From contig NC_090942.1 of NCBI RefSeq assembly GCF_040807025.1, positions 45,400,911 through 45,464,910 on the forward strand: DNA of 64,000 bases, in the 5' to 3' direction. The notes below the pieces were generated by a model that had not been told where the DNA came from, made no database searches, and saw nothing but the letters and a program-made list of their open reading frames with translations. The position numbers and the translations under genes were made by a program. Below are positions 1-14,215 of this stretch, piece by piece (position 1 is the first letter of the stretch; each line of letters opens with the position of its first letter). Source of the DNA: Struthio camelus. Its lineage: Eukaryota > Chordata > Aves > Struthioniformes > Struthionidae.

Positions 1-2633
1 GTTTGAAGGAAACTATCAGGTGTGCCCCATGCTTTAAATTATACTCAAGCATGTTCCTTTCTGCAATTTGGAGAAGCCCTACCTCTGCTTTGCTCAGCCA
101 CCCCCAACCATCCATCTGCCATTGCAGTGACAGCTCATGATCAGTAGCAACCAGCAAGTGTGGTTAAGGTTCACACCGAGAGCAGTCCCAACATGTATTG
201 ATGGCCGTGACGTCAGGTGGCATTGCTCGGCAGGCTAAACTCAGGCCTGCAAGGATAACGTGAACACATAGAGTTGGATCTTGAGGAGCTCTGAATTACA
301 GAAAGATCCTGAGATAGCCTAGAGACAGTGTTAAATACCATCCTCAGTGAGGGCTGGATCAGAACCGTAGAGCTCTATCAGGTGAGGAGCAGGAGTATTG
401 TTTCCAACCTCTTTGGTGGCTTCAGAAAGAATGGCTATTTTGAAAGTACCATAAATTCAGCAAGTGCATTGCAACGTCCTTCCCCCGCCCTTGCTCCCAC
501 ACATTAGTTTACATGTACATATACAGAAGAGAGGAAAAATACTCAGAAAAATAATGAGGAAAGAATCGTCTGTGCCTTTGCACTGTGACTTTGCGGGTGG
601 TGTGAGCTCCTACAGTGGGAGCACTGGAGAGACTCGGCCTTGCTGTGTTCGATTCTGGAGCAAGCCCAGCAAACAGAGTGAGCAGCCTCTTGCTCCTGCA
701 CATGTATTCATGTAGGACTTTTGCTCTTCAGTGTCAATTTTAGCAGGTCCACCACTCTGGGGTTTTCCAAGGTGCAAAAGAAAGACTGAACTATATATGA
801 AGGAGACCATTTGGGCCAAGGAGCATTTTCAATAGCCTTACCAAAGAGCTGCGACTTGCTGGCTTAGCTAAGATACTTTACCAGCACTTCATGTTTTGGA
901 AAAAAGGTAGCATGGGATACTAATCTCAAGTTATTAATATTTTTTGCAGGAGCACCTCTGAATCCCTCTCTTAGATCTAGTCTCAGAAATACCTTATGCT
1001 TAAAGAAATGCGTGACATAGCAATCATATTTTCACCTATGATTTAATTTGTTTCACTTACATGTTGTCATGCCACGTGCCTCATGAACCTGGTGAAGATG
1101 TGTCAAGAAAGCTGCACAGATACCTAAAAGGAGATTCAGAGAACTGAAAATAATTCAAAGATTTTGAATAAACTGTCACTGACCATTACATTTTTGAAAT
1201 TCCATGTCAATCAAGGCATTGTTGGCAGCTACCTAATCACCATATTAAAAGAAAAAAAAAATAGTAAATTGTACCCAGCCTTGTAAGAATGCTAATGATG
1301 CCTCGTCTAAAACAGCAGTAACAGGTGTCTAAAATGTTGTCATTATCTAAATAATAGTAAATAAGAGGACTTTAAAGACCTAACATTGTATTTGAATGAA
1401 AAATATATTTGAGCTATAAGACTGATTTAGTTGCAAGAAGACTATGTCAAAAGTAACTGTTGCATGTAGTAGCGTGTTGTATCACTTACACTTGCTGTGC
1501 CTTATCCCCGCAAAACACCCTTCAATCAGAACTAACTGTATGACTGTTGTACTATCCACTCTACACCTTGAGATTCTGATTTGCCTATTCCATAACTTCT
1601 AGGACAGCTGCTGAAAGCAATAGTTTTCAGATTACTGCCACTGAACTGTAAAATGGAGTTCAAAGGATGAATTAAAAGATACAGGTGTGATGTTAGCAGT
1701 TTCCTTTCTCTGCTGAAGTAATCTATATAGTCTGCTCTGGTGCACTATGACTGCGGTTGCTGGACTTACTTCATGCTGTTGCAACTAGCGTAGCTAACAA
1801 GGCAGTTAGCTGAGGCAGTTAATAAGTGGGCCATGCACATGTTTCTAATCTCACCAATTCATTGTGTTCTAACAGGTTTTACATCTTTTTTCTATGCACA
1901 AAAAGCTTTAAAAGGACTTAATGAGCTGTACTTTCTTTTAATTGTCAAGAAGGTAGCTGATACAGCTAAAGAATTATCATCTGACATGGAAAACGTCTGA
2001 GCATGAACTTTTTTTGGTAAAACAAAGAATCAATATATTTGTTACAGGCAGAACAATGAATTCCATTTTTTATCTTTTCAGTATGATGGTCAAACAGCAT
2101 TCAGTTCCTCATTCTGGTGATTAACACCTAGTGATACTGTTTATGTTGCTGATCAGTTATATCATCTAGGTTCCAATGTAACTCATATACCATTGTTTTC
2201 AGACACACGACCTAATCATGTCACTAAATGCTAAGGCTGCATGTATATCGTTACTGAACTTAGTCAGTATCAAATCAATAATTTAGCACTTCGTATCTAT
2301 AAGCTAAATAAGAATTATTACAAAGGAAAAGTTTGCTGGCTTAAAAGTAAAAATTAGAGGAAGTATAGAGTAGTCCACGTTACTGTGAACTACATATCTA
2401 AAGTAAAACTTAATTTTGCTTTTGTCATGGGAAAATGAGCTTTCGTCAAAAGCAAGCCCATATAAGACGTATCCCAGTTAGTCTCTGTGTATCCTGAAAG
2501 AATAACAAAGTAAAGAGTAGCCTCCCTAAGGAATTTTCAAGAATAATTTGTCTATCTAATTTCCTTTTATAACAAGGAAATGGGCTCTGCAGACTGAAGA
2601 CTGAGTCAATGAAGCAGAAAATAAATTCATAAT
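1..2633. other. AT-rich non-coding stretch, no gene recognised
   Basis: I see no convincing exon, RNA gene or intact mobile element here. The open frames near 464-819 overlap one another on both strands, are short (at most 83 codons) and have no recognisable motifs, so I treat them as chance. Composition is uniformly AT-rich with short A or T runs. Confidence 0.6.
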
Positions 2634-4060
2634 AAGAACATAAGAAAAAAGGAATGACTAGCTTTAGTCAGACCAAAGATTCCACTTAGCACAGTGTCCT
2701 GTCTCTGACAGCGGCCAAAACAGTTGTTTATGGAAAAGTGTAAAAACAGGGCAAATGTATAATGATGCTTCCTTGGAATAGTCTTAGTTCTCCCAGCATT
2801 CTATGGCTCAGGAATTACATGAGCAAGAGGTGATATCTTTTTTTATCTCCCCTTCATTAGTGATTTTTTCTTCCAGAAATGTATATCATTGTTTTTTGAA
2901 CCCATCTAAACTTTTGGTATCTACAACATCCTGTGGCAATGAGTCCCATAGATTGTGTGAAAAAACAGTTCCTTTTGTCTTCTTTGAATCTAATGATTTG
3001 AGTCTCTCCCCCTTTTTTGCTTTATGATGAATGATAATTCTCTGTTCACCTTCTCCACACTACTCATGATTGTACAGGTTATCATACTCAGCCCCAGTAT
3101 CTTTTTTCAAACCCAACTGTTTAGTTCCTTCTTGTATGGGGAATTTTCCATAGCTTTCATCACTCTTTTTTGGTCATCATGTAACTGTTTTAGTTCTTAT
3201 ATATTCTTTCTGAGGTAGGAGAAAGGGACCATTCAAGAAGTGGGTTCACCATGGATTTAAACTACAACATAACAAAGCTTTCTTGTTTTTTTTATCTTCT
3301 TTTCCTTGATTTACTTTTTTGCGCTCATTTGCTTCTTTGATTTCCACTGAGCACTGAGCTGATGTTTTCACAGAACTGTCTAATATAGCTCCAAGATCCC
3401 TAGAGATTACTAAGCCATAATATTGAGTTCATATCTCATCATTGTGCATATAAACTGTCTGTTTTTCCTCAGGTGCATCATTTTGCATTTATTAACATCA
3501 CCTACCATTTTATTGCACAAGAATTCAGTATCATTAGATCCTCTGCAACTCTTTGCAGATTGTTTTTCTTTCACTTCCCTGAATAATTTCAGTCAACAAA
3601 ACTTTGTCACATTATTCTCTGTTCCCTTTTCAAGGTCGTTTATAAATATGTTTCACAACAGAAGTCCTAGCACAGATCCCTGTGGAAAACCATTTGGGAC
3701 CTCTCTCTATTGTAAAAACTAGACAGTCATTTTGAATCACAGTTTGCAATCTTTTAACCAGCTATTCATCTACGGGAATAGAGACTTTGGTTTCTTTAAG
3801 AGATTTTGGTGACGGGCCTTGTTAATACCTTCTGGAACAGATTAGAAGCCTTCCTAGCCTCATACAGAATAAAGCTTACAAACAACTCTGTTAGATTTCT
3901 GAGGCATGAATCCCCTTGTGAAAGTTGTTTTATTTGTCCATATGTCTGTCAACTTGATTCTAATTATCGCCTTTTCCAGTTTATGCAGTTCAGGAATGAG
4001 ACATAAAAGTATATGGCTTCCTTCCCCCATCTGCCCCCATTTTAGCTGTTGATTGACCAC
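2634..4060 (-). mobile_element. Ancient, decayed CR1-type LINE fragment
   Basis: Read on the minus strand, this stretch follows the 3' half of an old amniote CR1 family, the kind common in turtles and birds. The plus-strand text starts with the tell-tale end 'aagaacataagaa' and 'cagaccaaagattcca'. It then runs through segments corresponding to the reverse-transcriptase C-terminal region: 'tgtggcaatgagtcccatag', 'gatccctgtggaaaacca', 'cttttaaccagctattcatc', and 'gaggcatgaatccccttgtg' near 3900. Many substitutions and stops leave only short chance frames, so it is a fossil. The match is by recognition of the consensus, not by alignment. The upper boundary is blurred at 4020-4060, where the younger CR1 begins. 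It could be one copy interrupted by the younger insertion, but I do not see a clear continuation beyond 5103. Confidence 0.8.
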
Positions 4061-4076
4061 TTTATATTTTTCTGAA

Positions 4077-5103
4077 TGTTCAGAATCACAGTCAGAATGA
4101 CTGAGGTTGGAAGGGACCTCTGGAGATCATTAGTCCAACCCCCCTGCTCAAGCAGGGTCATCTAGAGCATATTGCCCAGAATTGTGTCCAGATGGGTTTT
4201 GAATATCTCTAGCGAAGGAGACTCCACTACCTCTCTGGGCAACCTCTTCCAGTGCTCTGTCACCCTCACAGGAAAGAAGTTTTTCCTTAGGTTTAGGAGG
4301 AACTTCCTGTATTTCAGTTTGTGCCCGTTGCCTCTTGTCCTGTCACTGGGCACCACAGAGAAGAGACTGGCCTCATCCTCTTGACACCCCTCTTTCAGAT
4401 ACTTGTACACATTGATGAGATCGCCTCTCAGTCTTCTCTTCTCCAGGCTGAACAGGCCCAGCTCCCTCAGCCTTTCTTCAGAGGAGAAATGCTCCAGTCC
4501 CCTCATCATCTTGGTAGCCCCCCGCTGGACTCTCTGCAGTAGTGCCATGTCTGTCTTGTCCTGGGGAGCCCAGAATTGGACACGGTACTCCAGGTGAGGC
4601 CTCCCCAGGGATGAGTAGAGAGGGACGATCACCTCCCTCGACCTGCTGGCAACACTCTGCCTCATGCACCCCAGGAGACCATTGGCCTTCTTGGCCACAA
4701 GGGCCCATTGCTGCCTCATGCTCAACTTGTTGTCCACCAGCACTCCCAGGTCCTTCTCTGCAGAGCTGCTTTCCGGCAGATCAACCCCCCAGCCTGTCCT
4801 GGTGCCTGGGGTTATTCCTCCCTAGGTGCAGGACCCTGCACTTGCCTTTGTGGAACTTCAGGAGGTTCCTCTCCGCCCAGCTCTCCAGCCTGTCCAGGTC
4901 CCTCTGAATGGCAGCACAGTCTTCTGGTGTGTCAGCCACTCCCCCCAGTTTCGTATCATCAGCAAACTTGCTGAGGGTGCACTCTGTCCCTTCCTCCAGG
5001 TCATCGATGAAGACATTGAACAAGACTGGACCCAGGACTGACCCCTGGGGGACACTTCTGCTGGCTACAGGCCTCCAACTAGACTTTGCGCCACTGACCA
5101 CAA
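4077..5103 (-). mobile_element. 5'-truncated CR1 LINE (avian type), frameshifted ORF2
   Basis: Plus-strand text begins near the CR1 3' end with 'cagaatcaca' and 'ggttggaagggacctctgg', typical of avian CR1. Going upstream on the minus strand, the ORF2 C-terminal part is readable. Frame 4162-4743 gives 193 codons with motifs such as LGVLVDNK-like [50 protein letters not shown]-type blocks and the end [13 protein letters not shown]. Frame 5101-4781 gives the reverse-transcriptase core with [13 protein letters not shown] and the catalytic FADDTK box. The two parts lie in different frames, so an indel in or near the C-run at 4785-4790 breaks the protein. The copy is truncated just upstream of the VPQGS block at about 5103, as usual for CR1. 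It cannot encode a working enzyme. All other open frames in this interval are shadows of it. Confidence 0.93.
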
Positions 5104-8100
5104 TGTTGATAAACTACAGCTGATGTAGAAAAGGAACTAGAGGTTATGGTGGGTTGGAGACTGAACAACATCTAGCTATTACATGAAAAAGGAAGATAAA
5201 AAACAAAGATGTATAAATACAAAATAAAGTCTACAAAACCTGTGATGATATTGCTGCTCTACCCTACTCACTACAGGGAAGGCATCACCTACAGCTCTGT
5301 GTTCTGTTTGGGGACTCTGTGTTCGGTTTTTGTACATGTTAGAGAATCAGTACTAGAGCAACAAAATCTTTTTGGATTTCCAAAAGATCACAGTCTAAGG
5401 GTAACCCTGAATCTATCGATGTTCTTAACCTAGAAAGATATAAGAAGATGATGGTAACACAAACATGAAAGCTCAAGTATGGTGCATCCCATTGAGGTAG
5501 AAGTTGCATCATTATAATAGAAGATCTTTTAGAAATGGTTGGACAAACATCTGCCAGCAATGACATACATAAAATTGATTCTATCTTGGGAGTGGGGTAC
5601 AGATATTTAAGGTGACTTTAAATCCTAGAGCTCCATATTCAGCCATGTGGAAAAACAGAATATATGCACTTCTAACTTAGGAGGAGTGTGAAAGTGTTGC
5701 TTGATATAGCCTCCCTAGAAAAGGGAGCACCCTTCAGCTTCCTGGAGAAGAGATATAAATCTCCCAGTGAGTGGAAGTGAGTCTGAGTGTGCTTATAACA
5801 CAAATACATTGTGCTTGACTCAAGTGCTATTCCATCTCATTCTTTCAGTCACTACCAGATGGACTTCAGTAGTTGACTCTTTACTGTTTAGTATAGGAAA
5901 AATGAGCTAGGTCGAGACTGGATGCAGCATATTTATAGTAGTATGTAGCTCAGCGCTGTCTACGTTATCTAGTTTCATGACAGAACCTGGAAAATAAGGC
6001 ACAAAAACAATTTCATTCGCAGAAAATAGACTGGCACAGTGTGTACTGACCATAGAAAATCTCCCAATGAGATTATTCAAATGCAGACTGAAACTGAAAT
6101 GTAGCAGATTGAATATATGTCTAAAGTTCCCGAATGAAGCATCTACTGATGGCAAGCTCTGAGACATCAAAGATATTAATCTACAGGAAAAATATGTGCT
6201 ACTCATGCTTGTTCTTCTACTAAATTAGAGAATGATTATTTTAGAAAAATTTAGGCCCACAAGTTATATTTTATATGCTCCTGAACCTTAGGATCACTCC
6301 AAAACAAAATGAAATTTGCTCCAGTGATCATCATTCTATGAGTGAGAAAAGAAATATTTTTCTACAAGTTGCTCCAGGGAGCATAAGAAACTGAATATTG
6401 CTTTTTCTTTACTAAGGTATGCTCCTTGCAAAGGAAAGTTCCTATTATTATGTCATGTTGTTTATCATCTTTATATCAAATGGGAAGGTTAACTTTTTTT
6501 CTTCTCTAGCCATATAGTCCTAGAAAGAATAATGCAAGCCGTTAAGCCTGTCTTACTGTCCTTCTTTCTCATTTTTCTGAAGAGTGGTCTCATGGCACCT
6601 GCTGAATATTATTAGATTTCTGCTCTGATTCAGAATCCACTGCTGTTTCTGCCCACGGTGACTCAGAACTCCTTGCTGTAAATGGATTCAGTAGTGCAAA
6701 GATCATGGCAAGTTGTATCCTTTTGTTTTTAATTTCCCCCCCCCCCAAGGGTAATTTGTTCCAATTAGTGCCTTAGCTAGCAATTATTGCTGTACAGTGC
6801 TCTGACTCTTATTTTTGTCAAAACCAGTTGAGTCAAAATCAGAGAATCTCACATGCAGTGTAACATAAATGCTGGCGTAGTGCACTTCTAAAGATCTCTT
6901 GCTAGGGCTCATTGCACTGTGGTTTCTGAAAGACGTCCTTCTTCTCTGTTAGACTTGGTTCTCTCTTCCACAGGTACATGGGAGTCATTTTAAATGCTAG
7001 TTTTTCTTTGCTTTAAGGGTATGTGTACCTAATGCATGTGAGCAAAAAGATCTGTCCAAAATCTATATGAACAATTTTTTTTGTTGTTTTTGCTTTGCCT
7101 GGCTTGGATTCTGACCCCTTCTTCAAGATAGCACACATCTTGCTCATTCAGTAGTCTCACTGAATTCAGTGGGACAGTACTCCTGGAACATTATGCTATA
7201 CAATATGTAAGATCATCACTCATAGCATTTACCAGCTTCATTTGTTTTGTCCTGTTTTCTTAAGTAAGGACATATCTACAGCGGAGATGTAATAACTGGT
7301 TTTGTCACATATTTAAAAATCAAGATATCACAGTAAACACAGCTATTTCACAAAAAAAAAAAAAAAACCTTCATCTGAATATAGCATTTTAATGACGTAA
7401 TTTAGAAAGAGAATCTTCCCACAACTTTATTTGACGTTTTTCACTTTTCTGACATTAAACAATTTAATTAAATAATGCAGATAATACAGATAATAATGCT
7501 CTGCTAATGCAGAGCTAATCATGGTTAGTAATTTCATTAATCTATTTTCCATACAAATAATCAGGAAAAATACACGATATAAATACGGCCGCTTGTCTTT
7601 CATTATCATTTGAAACTTTGCAATTTGGCAAAATTTAATTTTCTGAGGTGCATTAGCCTATAATTTCTTTGGCTGCTAAATCATACAAAGATCTTTAAAT
7701 ATTATCAAGCAATGAGGAAACTCCATTAGCTGCATTACAGTGTATTCATGCTGCTATCATTCTCATAAACACTTACTAAGAAAAATTGTTAAAAAACACA
7801 TAGCTAACTGAATCGTAGCGCTGTCACTTATGAAAAGGTAAACAATATTCAGTCAATACTGTATATTCAGATCTAGAACCTCTGTATCCTTTTCTAGGGA
7901 GGCAATGCTAGGATCACACTTTTTTTCTTTCTACTGAAAGACTCGTTCTCCAGAATTTCTAAAATGTGATATTTTAAATGAGGTGAGCAGCTGGCAAGGA
8001 TGACTCCCTACAGGCTTATTAGCAAACAGGTCTTCAAAAACAAAGAGCAGTCCAAAGCTCTCTGAGGTCAAGGGAGAGATTGCCATTAAATTCAATAGGC

Positions 8101-11100
8101 TTCAAACTAAATAATTGAAAGAATCAGGTACATTTTGCTGGCTACAGTAGGACAGATTTGGATTTGGATTCCTGCATCTATGTTTCAAACCAAAACACCA
8201 CAGGCTTCAATTATACAAGTGGCACTCACTGATATGAAAGTCAGCAGCAACAGATTTCTGTGATCTGTTTTCAGGGGTCTGAAGAGTTCTTGTCTTAAAA
8301 AGTTAACTTTTATTCTGGAATGATCATAAATGACCATATAGCACATAAAGGATATGGAAGTTTCCAGTGATTGCAGTTAGATGGGATAAGACTGCCTGGT
8401 CCTAAATGTTGTCTACATGATTATATCTGACCCTACATCTTTTAAGACTTGATGATGCCTGAAGTCATCGTCAGAGCAGTACATTTCCTAACTAGGTATC
8501 ACTTTGCTCTCCATTTAAATTTAGCCATTTCTGCGATAGTATCTGGCAAGTAGTTCACAGGCCGTGCAAAAATTGAGAGTAGCAAATACATAGCAGGTCC
8601 ATCAGGAGAAACAGCGTCTCGGACGGCACTGACCTCCCAGCAACGGGCCAGAGCATTTGTTTAACAGTCAGTCAGAAGGAAGAGCACAATCCACACCAAC
8701 ACTGCTTTCCACAGCACTGTGTATTTTTCTTGGAGGACTGCCAGTGCAGGCTTAGCCCAGCCTTGCTCAGCTCAGGGACTGTGAAGAAAATATGGGTCAT
8801 TATGGTATCAAAACAAGATTAGTTTGTGAAAATACAAGATCTTTGTATACTGTTTACCTCTGTTGAATAGCTACACTACTAGCACTATTTGTCTGTGCCT
8901 TGACTAAAGTGAAGAACTGACAGATGGAATATATTCTTACTCTTTTACACTAGTAAGATGGATGGGTTGTAGGAGGCAATTAAAGAGCAGCAATAGATCT
9001 TAAGCCAAGTGGCAGTTTAGAAAGAAAAAGACTCCTAAAACCAGTTGCTATGATACATTAAAAATCTGAGGATACCATCAAGAACAGTATTGTTTTCAGT
9101 GCTTTAATTACACAAATGGTAAAGAATGGGTATGGGTTAGATTTTTAATTCATTTTCCTACAGTTCTCTCATATGCCTGTATTTGGGAGCAAATTTTACA
9201 GACATCATTAGAATTCCATACTGCATGCTATAATAGCATTTAAATATGGAGCTGATAAGTCTCATCAACAGCTCTTTTCACTGCACAAACAATGATTATG
9301 AATACATGCAGTAAATATTAACTATCAAATGATTAAATGATTAAATAAACATCTATGATGAATACTATTCTTTATTTTTAAAAATGGGGTGCTCCTTGGC
9401 CCATTTGTAAAGCAAGTACTGTGCTGTAGAGCAGCCTCATTTACCATTATATAATCTTTATAGACTCAAACCTAAAAAATGGTAGACCCCCCCTCTAGTT
9501 CACAGCTTAATTAAGAAGTGAGTACGTGTGAGATCTGTGGAATGCAGTCAAATCTTCAAATCCATGGTGCAACTGGAAATTTTCACTTGGCCTTCTAAGC
9601 CTTCTCACCCCAGAGCAGCTACCTTCATTCTGCTTTGATTACAGCCTTCTTAGCAGTTGAGAAGACAACGTACGGACTATGTATTCTAATATTCCTCCTC
9701 ATAACAAATGTTTCAATGCTATAAGTACGTCAGTCACTTCAGTGAGACTATTTGTGGAGTAGTACAGTTCACAGGGCAAATAAATGTGGGATAAACTGGC
9801 CCTTTATTAATTTACAAAAACCAACCAATCAAATGAATAATGGGACTCCAATAAAGGCCCATCTCAGCATTTTCCTTCTACCAAAAAATTGCAAAGGTAA
9901 GCAGTTTTTTGGTGCCAGGGGAGGCACTGACTAAACTATCTCAAAAGAAATTACGTTGTTATCATACAGCTTGTTTGTTGTGGCAAGCAAGCAGATGTTA
10001 GTCAGCTCCAGAATAATTAAGGCTTTGATATGATTATCTGATACAGAACTGCAGCAGCCATATGGAATGCTGAAAAGGTGGTTTACGACAGATTCGGTCC
10101 AGGAATGCATAGAGAAGTCTGGGTTTAATGATCTGGAGCTCTAATACATTCATTGCTCGTCACACATTTGTAATTATTTAAGCTTATGTGACTTATATTA
10201 GGACTGACTGTAAATATTTTAGTGTTTAACATTGTCTTCCATACTGAAAATATTTGGTAGCAATTGTTTTAACAACATATTGCTTTTAATCTTATAGGAC
10301 TCTGCCAGCTTAGGTTCTAGCCAATCTGCTTTTCTAGGGTATTTCACCTGAGTGAAGATGCATTTTTCCCAATCTGGTCACTTCACATCTATTAAGCATT
10401 CCTCTATATAATGGAAGAGAGATGTCTCTGAATTCCTAGGTAAAATCAACCAATTTCTCTTAGCTTTCAGGACACTTAAATAAAGATCATTATTAACAAC
10501 TGAACAGCAAGGAGTTGCTTACTATACAAAATAATGCTAGAAGGGATGACCAGCCAAGTAAAGGCCCCCAAGAGTATTAGGCAGTCCTGAACAGCCGATT
10601 GGAAGGTGCTGGTACTTATTTGGAAACCACGTGTTTCAGCAAGATAATATTGTTTCTTTGATTTCTTGTTAAGGAGAAACTTCAAAGTTTGCATGGAGTT
10701 TTTTCACTCCCCTAAAGAGGTCGATTCTTGTGACTAGCCAGCAATTCCTGTTTCCTAGTGCTCATCCGTCCAGAGAAATATGCTATACCTGATTTGTCTG
10801 AGGAAACTCTTACAGGTTTCCACAGTGGAACATTCCTGACTACAAGCTTAGATCGTCTTATAAATGTTAATTCTTTTTTACGTGTAGTTTTTGATCTAGG
10901 GCAGACCCATGGCTACTTTTATCACTTTGTATGAGATGATCTACTCGAAATGAGTGGTGCTCCTTGTGACAACAGCTCTGTAGGCAGGTAGAAGGGAGGA
11001 GGTGGGGGTGTCATAGTGGCTCATGGCTGTTAGGAGCTGTCTGATGTCCTAGCTGGTGGTGTTCAGTGTTCAGAAGAAAGCTGCCCAGGTGGGTGCCACC

Positions 11101-14100
11101 ATGACCGGGCCAAGCACAGCTGATGGCATGTGTGAAGAGCGGTCCTGCTGCTAAACACCAGCAAAAGACAATCCCGGAATAGACAGTAAGAGTACAGAGG
11201 GGATTCCTTGTCTTCTGTGATTCTCTTAGCCAAGTAAAAATTGTGCCCAGACTGGAAATGCCCTCTACACTGACACCCTAAATCAGGACCCGCTGCTTAG
11301 ATTACAGAGAACTTACAGTATAGAACAAAAACAGGGTTTTGGCATAGCTAATGGGAATGCTGAAAGTGAGATTTACCCACACTGTCCCTGGCATTGCCCT
11401 ACTACCCTGTGAAGCGAGCATTAGCTTTTGATGCCTGCTGCAACAAATATTAAACTAAACAAAAGAGGACATTATTGAAGATGTAAGCTCCTGAGCTCCT
11501 GGTCACTGAAATAAATGGCATTAGGGCATAAGACTCCAAAGCACAGTGGAACATCAGTATCATTGTACCATGACTAAGTTCCTGCAGTTTCTATGTTTTC
11601 ATAGGACATTTTGAGAGTGTAAAGAGGTCAGATAATAATCACAAATATCATATCACTTATAGTAGTCAGGTCATATAGTACACCCAAAATTGCACTAAAA
11701 TCTCTGGAAAACTGCTGATTATAAGCAACTGTTTGAGGAGATACAGTTCACTTTGACTCCGTTAAGCAAGCAGATTCATAGCTAACAGCTAAAGTTTGAT
11801 CCTGACTGGCAAAAGAAGATGTAAACGGGAATTACTCCTTGATCTCTTTGGTTCCCGAGCAACATAGCTCTTTTTATCACCTGGCAAAAAGCAGAAGGAT
11901 CTCACATATACAGGTGAATTAGCCCATAAGTTCCTACAGAAGATTAAAGCAGAAAGGGATAGAAGCAAACTTTACTTAAAAACTATCTGGTAGTACACTA
12001 AAAAAGGGCATACTTTAAAATAGCTCCTTTTCAGCCTCCCTTGACTCTCTTAAAGTTGAAACATTGGATACATATTAAAAAAGTAACCCAAATTATGCAT
12101 ATCATTTTCTTCAAAGGGCGTGGTGCTGTTCAAAATCAAGAAGTCTGGCACCACTATTCACTGATACAAAAATATATTCGATTTGGAGTATGAGTCCCTG
12201 AGAACTGTAAAGTTATCATATCCTCACTCAGCCCTCTGGTCTAATTTGTTTATTTGTGTAGTCCGCCTTACGGCCATGCAACAAAAGCACTAAATAAAGA
12301 GCAACTTATGTAGTGAATTATAGACAACATCAAAATAAAGCAGATATATACAAAATACAGAAACTTAAACATGTATATCATCTCTCCCAAACACAACAAA
12401 TAATAGGAGAGACAAACCAGGCTACAATTATCCACCTCAGTTAAATTATACATAATAGCAGCTTCAAATTTCTTTAAGCTAATTGCAAATGCAATGATAT
12501 GGTATGTCTGTGTTGCTGCTGTCACTAAAGATTGTTTTTTCAGTAATAAAAAGAACTTTTTTTACTTCTCCTTCATTTCATAAATACGAAGTAAGCAGGA
12601 TTAACTAATTTCTGCAAGTAATATACAGCTTGCAGAACTTCATTCTCTCATGTCAACTCAACATAATAACAAGTAAATATTGTTATGCAAAATACGTTGT
12701 TTAACAATTAGATACTTTTGCCATGAGAAGCAAAATTCTGTTTAAATAAGAGATATACTACTTATGCTATATATGCATTGATAAAAAACTTTTAGTTTGC
12801 CAATGTGATTAGAAGACAAAAATACTTGATGAAGAAGAACAGACATACCTGCAAATATTGATACATGTCAAGATAGGAATGCATTTTAGAGCTTCAGATC
12901 CTTCTGAGTGGGCACTCTTCCTCAGTTTCATGCTGGTGACTGATTTGTGACTGCACAGCAATTGCATTTAATGCCTATGAAAATAAACAGAAACAACTGT
13001 CTTAATTTGTTTGCTATGAAGATAGTTTGTCTAAACTGTAAAAACTTCACTAATCTAATTATTTCTAATATTTGCCTAGTTACAAGTGTAAAGCCCTACT
13101 GAACATATTTTCAGAAGGTTTAAAATCACGCAAAAGCTGATTGCACCTGTATTAGCAAGTTACCATATTAAACTAAATTAAAGGTTTGGTCAGACAGTCA
13201 TATCCACTCCAGTTAAAGAGTATTAAGAAAAATACCATCCCTCACCTTACTGTGTGTTTATTCCTCGTGAGTGACACACAAGTAAATCACTGATGATTTG
13301 TTTAAACAATACATTTTACTTTGCATTGAAAGAGATCAAGGAATACACAGTTTTGACGCCTCTCATACAGACATGGCCTAAAAAACAAAAACTCTGTAAA
13401 CCATGTTAAATGGTCGCATTCTTTGCAGGAATTCTACAGTGTTTGTCATTTGAAAACATGGCCTAAAATGCAAAGCTGCTATCCAGATAGGTTGGAGCCA
13501 GCTCATATCTTAAGTTCTGTTTTGGTCTTCTACAGACAGAAAGAGGTTAAAAGTTCTCACTGGGATATGAAATTTCCAAAATACGACCCATGCGTGTCCT
13601 AAGTGCTGCGACCCACACTTCCATTTAATTTACCGTCATGAACAATAAGAATATTCCACGAGGTGGAAAACTGAATCTCTCTTCTTTGTGCAAGCTGCTG
13701 ACAGTTCAGAGGAAATCCAGATGCATTTGCATGGAGTAAGCTTCTGTAAACATCTTCTGCACTCCAGCAAAGAAGTAAATGTCAAGGTAAGCTTGGCAAG
13801 CGATAAAAAAAGGATGAGTCATATTTCTCCAGTTTCATTCCAAAGATGCTATCTTTTACCTTCCTCAGTACTGTAGTCACAAGATTGACAATGTTTCTGC
13901 TCCCTTATGGGAAACAGTATTTAAACACTGTGGGTAAATGATTTAGTGGAGCCCCACAGTCATTTTTTCACACATTTTTGTTTTCGGTACCAAAATCTGG
14001 AAGGAATAAGTTTCCATAGGCAGCAATCAATGTGAAATTGCCTATCTATCTATCTATAACATTTGAAAGTCACTCCTCATCCATGCTTTTTGCTGATGTG

Positions 14101-14149
14101 TTTATATTAAAATATATAAGGTGAAGTCATTTGATGACATGCTTCTTGT
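5104..14149. other. AT-rich non-coding tract, no gene recognised
   Basis: No exon chain or RNA gene could be supported. Visible landmarks are a C run at 6736-6746, a long A run near 7350-7365, and degenerate copies of the CATTGACTTCAATGGG-type repeat (7155-7190 and 8061-8104). The few open frames (60-99 codons) show no recognisable domain and no consistent splice signals. One minus-strand frame near 12850-12955 ends at a donor-like site (AG then GTATGT on the minus strand), but no partner exon was found. Confidence 0.55.
8061..8104. repeat. Degenerate copy of a dispersed palindromic repeat
   Basis: The text 'tctgaggtcaagggagagat' followed by 'tgccattaaattcaatagg' matches the general form of a very common sauropsid repeat in which GAAGTCAATGGGAGTTTTGCC is mirrored by CATTGACTTCAATGGG. 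The copy is diverged. Assignment is from recall of the motif and from its recurrence elsewhere in this window (20651-20720, 18635-18665, 63155-63210). Confidence 0.4.
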
Positions 14150-14215
14150 TGAGTAATTAAGGGGAAATGTTATGGCCATTTTGCAAAAGAAGAAACTGAG
14201 GTAGCATCACTAAGA
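14150..14215 (+). repeat. MIR-like SINE remnant
   Basis: The segment 'ggccattttgcaaaagaaga' followed by 'aactgaggtagcatcac' resembles the part of MIR reading CCCATTTTACAGATGAGGAAACTGAGGCAC. MIR elements are old and occur sparsely in birds. Only about 60 bases are recognisable, so the call is tentative. Confidence 0.4.

Noticed and set aside
4172-5041. Plus-strand frames of 70-121 codons inside the CR1 copy
   Set aside because: They are reverse-strand shadows of the CR1 ORF2 reading frame.
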